Below, one piece after another: positions 1-6,281 of a stretch of DNA of 9,755 nt (position 1 is the stretch's first letter; each line of letters begins with the position of its first letter). The translations under genes were made by a program, and so were the position numbers. Where the stretch lies: assembly GCA_946004305.1 (NCBI GenBank), contig CAMFZJ010000048.1, positions 1 to 9,755 of the forward strand, in the 5' to 3' direction. Origin of the DNA: an uncultured Clostridia bacterium (GTDB lineage Bacteria > Bacillota > Clostridia > Oscillospirales > Acutalibacteraceae). Under the pieces are notes generated by a model. The model made no database searches and was not told where the DNA came from. It saw only the letters and a program-made list of their open reading frames with translations.

Positions 1-44
1 ATTCCTCTACGTCTCGTGGGCTCGGAGATGTGTATAAGAGACAG
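1..44 (+). other. Nextera/Tn5 library adapter, left end (artefact)
   Basis: This is not genomic DNA. Bases 26-44 are the 19-bp Tn5 mosaic end (AGATGTGTATAAGAGACAG). Bases 11-25 are the Nextera read-2 tail (GTCTCGTGGGCTCGG). Bases 3-10 (TCCTCTAC) match the reverse complement of the Illumina i7 index GTAGAGGA (N712 from memory), and bases 1-2 fit the last two bases of the P7 primer. The same 44 bases appear in reverse complement at 9712-9755. Confidence 0.97.
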
Positions 45-47
45 CAA

Positions 48-2087
48 TTAATTCAAAGAAGAATCACCAATTTCTGTAAACAGCCTTGATATTTCCGCCT
101 TTATTCCTCTGTACCTATCATCTGTTAAATAATGGGAGTCAGTTATTATAAAGTCAGCTATTTTTTGAGATAGGGCAAGGCTTTCTGTGTCTGCAAAGCT
201 TGATATTTTAAGCTCAGGTAAGCCGTGCTGACGTGAGCCGAAGAAATCTCCGGGACCTCTGAGCTTTAAATCTGCGTCTGCTATTTTGAAGCCGTCACCT
301 GTGGTACACATAGTTTTCAGCCTTTCAAATGATGTACCGTAATCATAATTTGAAACTAAAATACAGTAGCTTTTTTCCTTACCTCGTCCTACCCGTCCTC
401 TCAGCTGATGAAGCTGGGACAACCCAAAACGCTCTGCATTTTCTATCATCATTATTGTAGCGTTGGGGACGTCAATACCAACCTCAATAACAGTTGTTGC
501 AACCAACATTTTTAATTGGTTGGAAAAAAACTGTTCCATTACTCTTTCTTTATCTGCTGACTTCATTTTTCCGTGTAGGATTCCTACAGGAATATCATTA
601 AAAAAGTTCAGCATAAGCTCTGCTGCATATTCCTCTGCTGAAGCTAAGTCAGTTTCTCCCTCCTCAACCAAAGGACATACAATATAGGCTTGTCTGCCTT
701 TTTGTATTTCCGAACGGATAAAGTTAAATGCCCGCTGACGTTTATCATCAGTGATTAACAGAGTTTCTATTTCCTGTCTGCCGGGAGGAAGCTCATCAAT
801 AATTGATATGTCAAGGTCGCCGAATATTATCAGACCTAATGTTCGTGGTATGGGGGTTGCACTCATTACAAGCAAATGGGGATTATTTCCCTTTGAAAGA
901 AGCTTGGCTCGTTGGGCAACTCCGAACCGGTGCTGTTCATCTGTAATTACAAGGCCTAAGTTATTGAACACAGTATTTTCCGTAATCAATGCGTGAGTGC
1001 CTATTACAATGTGGATTTCCCCTGTTTCAAGGCTTTTGCGGACTTTGTTTTTTTCTGATTGCTTCAGCTTGCCTGTCAATAAACCTACCGAAATATTTGT
1101 ATTAGAAAATAATTCTTTAAAAGTATTATAATGCTGTTCTGCCAACAATTCTGTAGGCGCCATAAAGGCAACCTGCATTCCGTTTTTTATGGCTGAGTAT
1201 GATACTGACGCCGCAACAGCTGTTTTACCTGAGCCTACATCACCCTGTACAAGTCGATTTAGGGTTATTTCCTTATTCATCATATCCCTAACGCAATCAG
1301 ACACAGCACGTTTTTGAGCATTTGTAAGATTATATGGCAGAGAGCTTTCAAATTCCTTTGAGTAATCCTTAGTAATAAGATTTTTATTCTTTTCTCTTTT
1401 ATGGTTTTTAAGCTGTCTTAAACCTAAATTAAGGACTAAAAGCTCCTCGATAATCAAACGGTTCTTGGCTACTGTGAGAGCAAATTGATTTTCAGGAAAA
1501 TGTATATTGTTCAGGGCAAATTTTAAATTCACAAGATTAAATTTATCCCGTATATTATCAGGTATTGGGTCATTAACGGTTTCCGGCAACATTTCAAGTG
1601 CCTGCTTTACTGAATTAATAACCATTCTGTTGGTAAGTCCGGCAGTAAGGTTATAAATAGGCTTGATTGCCGAGTCGCAGTCTTTGGCAAACTCAGGGGC
1701 TGTCATTTGTATGCCGTATAGATTTTTGCTTATCTTTCCGTAAAAGCAATAGGTTTCTCCGTATTTCAGCATTGAGCTTATATAACGGTTATTGAAATAT
1801 ACAAGCTCAATAACTCCTGTTTCATCACTTACCTGAAGCTTTGTGATAATCTTCCCGCTGCGGGTATATCCGCTGTTTATAGCCGAACATACCTGTCCTT
1901 TAATACAGGTAACCTCACCGTTTTCAACATCTGATATATCTTTTACCGATGACCAGTCCTCATATGTACGGGGGTAATAGTTTAAAAGCTGTCCTATTGA
2001 ATAAACGCCCAGCTTATTAAAAAGTTCTCCTCGCTTTTTTCCGACACCTTTGAGGTTTTCGATTTTTATATTATATAAAGACGACAT
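48..2087 (-). CDS. recG: ATP-dependent DNA helicase RecG
   Basis: Superfamily 2 helicase that reverses stalled replication forks and moves branched DNA such as Holliday junctions. The product is 679 aa, close to the roughly 680-690 aa of known RecG proteins. An N-terminal OB-fold wedge domain (about residues 1-150, with a HhH-like KGVGKKRG near the start) precedes the helicase core. Visible motifs are Walker A GDVGSGKT (282-289), Walker B DEQH (383-386), motif III SATPIPRT (409-416), motif V around TTVIEVGIDVPNAT (531-544) and motif VI QLRGRVGRG (561-569). The RecG-specific TRG region follows, ending in GPGDFFGSRQHG. The start at 2087 is preferred because AGAGG lies 6 nt upstream. An in-frame ATG at 2117 would add ten residues but sits inside a terminator-like hairpin with no Shine-Dalgarno. 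The stop codon is 3 nt from the adapter, so the gene is complete. It is the last gene of the minus-strand run, 64 nt after fakA; the fakA-recG neighbourhood is common in Firmicutes. Confidence 0.97.
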   Translation of the reverse strand: MSSLYNIKIENLKGVGKKRGELFNKLGVYSIGQLLNYYPRTYEDWSSVKDISDVENGEVTCIKGQVCSAINSGYTRSGKIITKLQVSDETGVIELVYFNNRYISSMLKYGETYCFYGKISKNLYGIQMTAPEFAKDCDSAIKPIYNLTAGLTNRMVINSVKQALEMLPETVNDPIPDNIRDKFNLVNLKFALNNIHFPENQFALTVAKNRLIIEELLVLNLGLRQLKNHKREKNKNLITKDYSKEFESSLPYNLTNAQKRAVSDCVRDMMNKEITLNRLVQGDVGSGKTAVAASVSYSAIKNGMQVAFMAPTELLAEQHYNTFKELFSNTNISVGLLTGKLKQSEKNKVRKSLETGEIHIVIGTHALITENTVFNNLGLVITDEQHRFGVAQRAKLLSKGNNPHLLVMSATPIPRTLGLIIFGDLDISIIDELPPGRQEIETLLITDDKRQRAFNFIRSEIQKGRQAYIVCPLVEEGETDLASAEEYAAELMLNFFNDIPVGILHGKMKSADKERVMEQFFSNQLKMLVATTVIEVGIDVPNATIMMIENAERFGLSQLHQLRGRVGRGKEKSYCILVSNYDYGTSFERLKTMCTTGDGFKIADADLKLRGPGDFFGSRQHGLPELKISSFADTESLALSQKIADFIITDSHYLTDDRYRGIKAEISRLFTEIGDSSLN

Positions 2088-2100
2088 AGTAAACCTCTGT

Positions 2101-2132
2101 AAAAACAATACCCGCATTAAATGCGGGCATTA
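2101..2132 (-). terminator. Intrinsic terminator or attenuator between fakA and recG
   Basis: On the minus strand, bases 2132-2121 pair with 2117-2106 to form a 12-bp stem with two G-U pairs. Its core is CCCGCAT / ATGCGGG and its loop is TTA. Five consecutive T follow at 2105-2101. It starts 20 nt after the fakA stop codon and ends 13 nt before the recG ATG, so recG must rely on read-through or on an unseen promoter inside fakA. A TTGAAT at 2154-2159 has no good -10 partner. Confidence 0.65.
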
Positions 2133-2151
2133 ATTAATTTAGTAACTCAGA

Positions 2152-3804
2152 TTATTCAACACTCAAAATGAAATAATAAATTGGTTGACCGCCGTTGATA
2201 AGTGAAATATCAACTCTTGAGCCGTACTTATCCTGAAGAATCTCAAGTGCTTGTGAGGCCTCTTCTTCAGTTACATCCTCACCATAAATAACTGTAACAA
2301 ATGATGAATCGTGAGTAATCATATTCTTAGCAAGCTTTACAAGAGCTTTAACAGGAGTTTTCTCTGTTATTGTAAGCTTGCCGTTTTCAAGGGCGATAAT
2401 TTCCCCTTCTTTAATCTTTTGATGTCCGAATTCACTGTTTCGTGCTGCAAATGTTACCTGACCTGTGCCAACGTGCTTAGTTGCATCAAGCATCATATCT
2501 TTGTTGCTTTCAGGTGTAAGCTCAGGATCATAGCTTAACAGAGCTGTCATACCCTGAGGAATGGTTCTTGTAGGAATAATGATTACATTTCTGTCCTCAA
2601 CCATTGGAATTGTCTGTTCGGCAGCCATAATTATATTTTTATTATTTGGCAATACCATAACTGTTTTTGCAGGAGTTGCCATAATTGCTTCGTAAATATC
2701 GTCTGTGCTTGGGTTCATAGACTGTCCGCCGCTTACAACATTGCTGCAGCCTAAATCTGTAAACAGATTTGAAATGCCCTCTCCTGCTGCAACTGCAACA
2801 AAGCCAATTTCTTCAACAGGCTCACAAGGCTCAAGCTTCTTCTTTTTAGGCTTAGCTTGAGTATTATTCTCCTTAGCCTGCTTATGCTGTTCTTTCATAT
2901 TTTCAACCTTAACAGTAAGGAGCTGACCAAATTCAAGACCTTTCTTTAATGCGTCACCCGGCTGTTCTGTATGAACGTGCACCTTAATAATTTCGTCATC
3001 GTTTACTACAACTACGCAGTCGCCGATAGTTTCAAGGAACAGTCTTAGCTCGTTAGGGTCAGTAGCGATTTCATTATCACGGCCAACAATAAATTCAGTA
3101 CAATATGTGAAAGTAATATCATCATCAAACTCAGCGGCTGCACTTGCAAAGGAATCTATTTCCTCCTGTGTGTTCTGCTGTTCATAAGGAATAACAACAC
3201 CGTCTTTGAAATAGGAAAGCATACCCTGAAAAATAGATAGCAAGCCCTTACCGCCTGCGTCAACTACGCCTGCTCTTTTAAGTACAGGTAAAAGCTCAGG
3301 AGTTTGCTGTAACGCTTCCTCGGCAGACTGACATACTATGTCCCAAACCTGTGCTACAGATAAATCATCATTACAAACTGCAAGTCCGCCCTCATAGCCT
3401 AAACGAGCTACTGTAAGAATTGTACCCTCTGTAGGCTTCATTACAGCTTTATATGCAGCGTCCACACCTAATCCAAGTGCTTCAACAAGGTCTTTGCCTG
3501 TAGCCTCCTCTTTATCCTTAAGTCCGTCAGAAAAGCCGCGGAACAAAAGAGATAGAATAACACCTGAGTTGCCTCTTGCACCTCTGAGCATTGCAGAAGC
3601 TATTACCTTAGCAACCTCTCCTATTGATGTATTTTCATCATCTTTAATAGCCTTGACTGCCGCAACTGTAGTCATAGACATATTTGTACCGGTATCTCCG
3701 TCCGGAACCGGGAAAATATTTAAGTCATTAATTCTTGCCTTTTGGGTACTGATATTGTTAGATCCTGAAATTACCGCCTGTTTCAAATCCTGACCGTTTA
3801 TCAT
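2152..3804 (-). CDS. fakA: Fatty acid kinase catalytic subunit FakA (YloV/DAK2 family)
   Basis: FakA phosphorylates fatty acids held by a DegV-type FakB carrier, giving acyl-phosphate for phospholipid synthesis from exogenous or recycled fatty acids. The 550-aa protein has the full family layout. The N-terminal Dak2 kinase domain (about 1-200) carries FPVPDGDTGTNM (31-42), with Asp35 and Asp37 as likely magnesium ligands, nucleotide-contact GARGNSGVILS (75-85) and DAGGKGL (182-188). A middle domain holds Cys235, His276 and His278 (YCTEF, VHVHTEQPG), which appear to match the zinc-binding residues described in FakA. After a Lys-rich linker (about 303-325) comes the DegV-like C-terminal domain. 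A Shine-Dalgarno AGGAAG lies about 7 nt before the ATG. No fakB gene is in the window. The asp23/yloU gene that often precedes yloV is not adjacent; ymdB is there instead. The gene has its own promoter at 3862-3889. Confidence 0.94.
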   Translation of the reverse strand: MINGQDLKQAVISGSNNISTQKARINDLNIFPVPDGDTGTNMSMTTVAAVKAIKDDENTSIGEVAKVIASAMLRGARGNSGVILSLLFRGFSDGLKDKEEATGKDLVEALGLGVDAAYKAVMKPTEGTILTVARLGYEGGLAVCNDDLSVAQVWDIVCQSAEEALQQTPELLPVLKRAGVVDAGGKGLLSIFQGMLSYFKDGVVIPYEQQNTQEEIDSFASAAAEFDDDITFTYCTEFIVGRDNEIATDPNELRLFLETIGDCVVVVNDDEIIKVHVHTEQPGDALKKGLEFGQLLTVKVENMKEQHKQAKENNTQAKPKKKKLEPCEPVEEIGFVAVAAGEGISNLFTDLGCSNVVSGGQSMNPSTDDIYEAIMATPAKTVMVLPNNKNIIMAAEQTIPMVEDRNVIIIPTRTIPQGMTALLSYDPELTPESNKDMMLDATKHVGTGQVTFAARNSEFGHQKIKEGEIIALENGKLTITEKTPVKALVKLAKNMITHDSSFVTVIYGEDVTEEEASQALEILQDKYGSRVDISLINGGQPIYYFILSVE

Positions 3805-3861
3805 TTAAGCACTTCCTATCCTTATGCAGAATTAGTTTTTTACAAAATACTTCAAATATAT

Positions 3862-3889
3862 ATTATACATTAATAGCTGAATTTTTCAA
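3862..3889 (-). promoter_or_regulatory. Sigma-A-type promoter of fakA
   Basis: On the minus strand, TTGAAA (3884-3889) and a consensus TATAAT (3862-3867) are separated by 16 nt. The predicted RNA start is near 3855, leaving about 50 nt of leader before the fakA ATG at 3804. It fills most of the 93-nt gap after ymdB, with no terminator in front, so fakA could also receive transcription from ymdB. Confidence 0.7.
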
Positions 3890-3897
3890 GTACTAAT

Positions 3898-4671
3898 TTA
3901 CATAATTCTTAATCTTTCACAACTTGTAGTTTGCCCTGTTTTTTCGTCAATATCAAAAACAATACATTCCATTTTGCAATCGCCGTTTTGCAAATCAAAC
4001 CTAACAGGCATACGAGTTTTGAATTTTTCTATTACAATTTCAGGCTTTACACCTAATATTGAGTCGGCAGGACCTGTCATACCAACATCGGTTATATATC
4101 CCAGTCCTTTAGAAAAAATCTGTTCGTCAGAGGTCTGAACATGGGTATGTGTTCCAAACAAAGCTGACACTCTTCCGTTAAGATAATGAGCCATTGCAAG
4201 CTTCTCTGAAGTAGTTTCACAATGAAAATCTACAATTACAATTTTGTCTTCATTATCTTTTAAAAGGACATCTATTTTATCAAAGGGGCTGTCAAGTCCG
4301 TTTTCCATATACATTGTTCCCATCAGGTTAATAACCTTTACCTGAAATCTGCCCATATCTACTGTGCATAAGCCTTTTCCCGGAGTTGTTGAATCAGGAA
4401 AATTGGCAGGTCTTATTATATACGGTTCATCATCAAGCAAGCTGTATACCTCCCGTCTTCTGAAGGAATGGTTCCCTAGGGTAATAACATTTACTCCGCT
4501 GTGAAACAGATAGTCAGCAGAGCTTGGTGTGATACCGTTGCCATCGGCGGAATTTTCGCCGTTACATATCACAAGGTCAATGCCTTTAACTTTTTTTAGT
4601 GACGGTAATTTACCCCTTAAAAACTCGCAGCCGATTTTTCCTACTACATCGCCTATACACAGTACTCTCAT
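3898..4671 (-). CDS. ymdB: YmdB-family metallophosphoesterase (TIGR00282 type)
   Basis: Calcineurin-like phosphoesterase of the YmdB family. The Bacillus subtilis member hydrolyses 2',3'-cyclic nucleotides and influences biofilm and motility decisions. The 257-aa protein is close to the family length, and its metal-site residues fall at the positions I recall for B. subtilis YmdB: Asp8 in IGDVVG, Glu39-Asn40 in NGEN, Asn67-His68 in GNHS, His150 in DFHCE, and His175/His177 in GTHTHVQT. Other family hallmarks are RPANFP (87-92) and ITDVGMTGP (193-201). No signal peptide or membrane segment is visible, so it is cytoplasmic. AAAGAGG sits 6 nt before the ATG. The usual partner rny (RNase Y) is not adjacent. 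The upstream neighbour is yqfD, 59 nt away, and an own promoter lies in that gap. The family is certain; the physiological role is inferred by homology. Confidence 0.93.
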   Translation of the reverse strand: MRVLCIGDVVGKIGCEFLRGKLPSLKKVKGIDLVICNGENSADGNGITPSSADYLFHSGVNVITLGNHSFRRREVYSLLDDEPYIIRPANFPDSTTPGKGLCTVDMGRFQVKVINLMGTMYMENGLDSPFDKIDVLLKDNEDKIVIVDFHCETTSEKLAMAHYLNGRVSALFGTHTHVQTSDEQIFSKGLGYITDVGMTGPADSILGVKPEIVIEKFKTRMPVRFDLQNGDCKMECIVFDIDEKTGQTTSCERLRIM

Positions 4672-4695
4672 AAATATCCTCTTTCTTTACAGTAA

Positions 4696-4716
4696 GTGAT
4701 ATTTATATTATATCAC
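4696..4716. promoter_or_regulatory. Inverted repeat, possible operator over the ymdB -10 region
   Basis: GTGATAT (4696-4702) and ATATCAC (4710-4716) are perfect 7-base reverse complements separated by 7 AT-only bases. The repeat covers the whole -10 element, its TG extension and the predicted RNA start of the ymdB promoter, where a repressor would be expected to bind. I do not recognise the motif. The AT richness makes chance occurrence possible. Confidence 0.4.
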
Positions 4717-4734
4717 ATTTTCATAAATACTCAA
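4707..4734 (-). promoter_or_regulatory. Extended -10 sigma-A-type promoter of ymdB
   Basis: On the minus strand, TTGAGT (4729-4734) and TATAAT (4707-4712) are 16 nt apart, with TGA directly before the -10 box giving the extended TGnTATAAT form. The -35 box overlaps the TGA stop codon of yqfD (4731-4733). The predicted RNA start is near 4700, about 30 nt before the ymdB ATG. Confidence 0.72.
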
Positions 4735-5957
4735 TCGTTATTATTTTCATCAACACCGGTTTCATCTATTTGTTCATTATCCACTTGGATTTTTTGCGGA
4801 AGAGCTATGTTTTTATTTATAACATATATGACTTTTGCAGATAATTTTTCTGGGGTTTTCGAGTAAATAATTTTTCGGGACTTAACATTATTATTTTTGT
4901 ATTTAAAACATTCATAGGTGGCAATTTTCTTTTTAAGAATATTTTTAGCGGTTTTTATATTAATTTTTCTACTGCTTTCATTGTAATAATACTGTCGCTG
5001 ATTAGTTGTTCCTAAAGGCAGGATAACATTGTTGGGATTAAGACGATAGGTTTTAAATACGCTTAAGCCTACTCCTGCTTGGGAAAAGTCTGTTTTTACG
5101 GGAATAGATAATCCCAAAAAATTAAGATTTGATTTTTCCGTATAATTCTCATTTGGAATTAAGCAAGTGCTGTTAAGTTTAACCGAAAATCTTTTTTCCT
5201 CATTAACGTCAGCATAGATTTTTGCTAAAGAATGAACATAGTTTAAATCTATTTCCTCTGTTTTGCCCTCTACTACTGCACTTACCAACAGTTGATTTTT
5301 GGCTACAGCCGTGCCTTTTTTCACAACGCAGGTACCCCGGGACACTAAGGTCTTTGTAATTACCCCGTCCTGAGAAGCTTTAATATTACAAGGGGACGTG
5401 TCGTCTGACAGCTTTGGCTGTTTTGACTTTTCTCTTACTTCAACATAGGCAATATTATTCAAAGCGTTAATTGACATCCACCCCACAGCCGGCAACAAAA
5501 CTGTTGCTTCACGAACTACAGAACGTACATTTAGCGAGCCTTTATAGGTACCTATCTGAAGCCCTACTGATTTTAGTGCCTCTCTGATACTTTCCTCACC
5601 TATTTTTTCTGTTCCTTTTATATCTATTACCCATATAAATTGGTTTAGTATAGACATTATCAGAATTGCACATACTGCTCCGATCAGAAGTCCTTTTCTC
5701 GGCTTATACTTTTTAATAAAAAAAGGAAGTCCGGTTTTTTCTTTACACTTTAACAATACAGAGCAATTTTTCGCCATTTTGCGGATATTGAGATAATCCC
5801 TCACAGCCATTTGTCCTGTATATCCCTTTTCGGTAGGCACTAAATTCCAATAACGAACACCGTTTTTATTTAAAAGATTTATAAATCTTTCAGGAAATCT
5901 GCCTGTGACCGTAAAGAGTAAATATCCTCTTAACCACCTTATTATTCTGAGTATCAT
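4731..5957 (-). CDS. yqfD: Sporulation protein YqfD
   Basis: Member of the YqfD family, found essentially only in endospore formers and expressed in the mother cell under sigma-E in B. subtilis. The 408-aa protein begins with the conserved cytoplasmic part (RWLRGYLLFTVTGRFPERF, ending in GLPFFIKKYKPRKG). One hydrophobic membrane segment follows at about 89-111, then WVIDIKG and a large domain on the far side of the membrane. Within it, CNIKASQDGVITKTLVSRGT (190-209) resembles a lipoyl/biotinyl or membrane-fusion-protein-type beta hairpin. The C-terminal tail is acidic and Asn-rich. The ATG follows the yqfC stop by 10 nt, with GGGTGAG close upstream, so the two are co-transcribed and perhaps translationally coupled. 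In B. subtilis and many relatives yqfCD precede phoH; here ymdB follows. The molecular function is not established for the family. Confidence 0.93.
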   Translation of the reverse strand: MILRIIRWLRGYLLFTVTGRFPERFINLLNKNGVRYWNLVPTEKGYTGQMAVRDYLNIRKMAKNCSVLLKCKEKTGLPFFIKKYKPRKGLLIGAVCAILIMSILNQFIWVIDIKGTEKIGEESIREALKSVGLQIGTYKGSLNVRSVVREATVLLPAVGWMSINALNNIAYVEVREKSKQPKLSDDTSPCNIKASQDGVITKTLVSRGTCVVKKGTAVAKNQLLVSAVVEGKTEEIDLNYVHSLAKIYADVNEEKRFSVKLNSTCLIPNENYTEKSNLNFLGLSIPVKTDFSQAGVGLSVFKTYRLNPNNVILPLGTTNQRQYYYNESSRKINIKTAKNILKKKIATYECFKYKNNNVKSRKIIYSKTPEKLSAKVIYVINKNIALPQKIQVDNEQIDETGVDENNND

Positions 5958-5967
5958 AAACTCACCC

Positions 5968-6240
5968 TTATGTAATAAATTCTGTACTTGTTATGAAGCC
6001 ATCAATTACTATAGCTGTAGGAGATATACATTTTAAGGTAAGATTTCTGCCGTTGAAGGCAATTACCATTGAGTTTGTATTAATGCGTATAACTTCTTTT
6101 TCGTATTGGAGAACACCTGTTGACCCTTCAACGGTAACCTGTCTGTTTGCGGTAAACTCTATTACAGGCAAATTATACATAAAATCTACAGGCAGTTTTC
6201 CTATTACTGATTTGTTTTTTTCTTTGGCTGGCTTTTTCAT
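5968..6240 (-). CDS. yqfC: Sporulation protein YqfC (YabP/YqfC family)
   Basis: Small 90-aa protein of the YabP/YqfC family, made in the mother cell during spore formation in B. subtilis. The family pattern is visible: LPVIEFTANRQVTVEGSTGV (about 24-43), then LQYEKEVIRINTN and a hydrophobic beta-rich end with LTLKCISPTAIVIDGFI. The N-terminus is lysine-rich. There is no signal peptide or membrane segment. AGAGGGTGA (6247-6255) is an excellent Shine-Dalgarno 6 nt before the ATG. It is the first gene of a pair with yqfD and is divergent from ylbJ across only 41 bp. I see no convincing sigma-A promoter in front of it; its promoter must lie at least partly inside the start of ylbJ. The biochemical function is unknown. 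Confidence 0.9.
   Translation of the reverse strand: MKKPAKEKNKSVIGKLPVDFMYNLPVIEFTANRQVTVEGSTGVLQYEKEVIRINTNSMVIAFNGRNLTLKCISPTAIVIDGFITSTEFIT
6157..6185 (+). promoter_or_regulatory. Possible sigma-E-like promoter for ylbJ inside yqfC
   Basis: CATAAAAT (6178-6185) matches 7 of 8 positions of the B. subtilis sigma-E -10 consensus CATACAMT as I remember it. Fourteen nt upstream, the -35 position (6157-6163) ends in TATT, matching only 4 of 7. The predicted start near 6192 gives a leader of about 90 nt before ylbJ. The site lies within yqfC, antisense to it. This is weak evidence, supported mainly by the known sigma-E control of ylbJ. Confidence 0.27.
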
Positions 6241-6281
6241 TTTTCTTCACCCTCTTTCATATATATTATTGGTGAACGAAA

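Noticed and set aside
463..996. Two plus-strand reading frames (74 and 81 aa) opposite recG
   Set aside because: They are shadows of the helicase motif-coding regions, with no Shine-Dalgarno or known domain.
2088..2117. Upstream ATG (2117) as the recG start
   Set aside because: It lies within the stem of the terminator-like hairpin, has no Shine-Dalgarno, and adds ten residues (MRVLFLQRFT) outside the normal RecG N-terminus; ATG 2087 has AGAGG at good spacing.
2311..2538. 75-aa plus-strand reading frame opposite fakA
   Set aside because: It is antisense to the conserved DegV-like domain, with no independent support.
3494..3793. 99-aa plus-strand reading frame opposite the start of fakA
   Set aside because: It is antisense to the conserved Dak2 domain, has no family resemblance, and its hydrophobic look comes from the reverse reading of fakA codons.
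3881..3897. FapR-like operator (minus strand TTAGTACTTGA) at the fakA promoter
   Set aside because: Only the left half resembles the FapR palindrome as I remember it; the right half (AAAAATT) does not match. It would be attractive for a fatty acid gene but is too weak to call.
6237..6265. Sigma-E-like pair TCATTTT / CATATATA before ylbJ
   Set aside because: The -10 match is poor (5 of 8), and the predicted RNA start would fall at the Shine-Dalgarno itself, leaving no usable leader.
6241..6281. Riboswitch or sigma-A promoter in the yqfC-ylbJ gap
   Set aside because: At 41 bp it is too short for a known riboswitch and is occupied by the two ribosome binding sites; TTGTAC/TAATAT on the minus strand is a weak match with 18-nt spacing.
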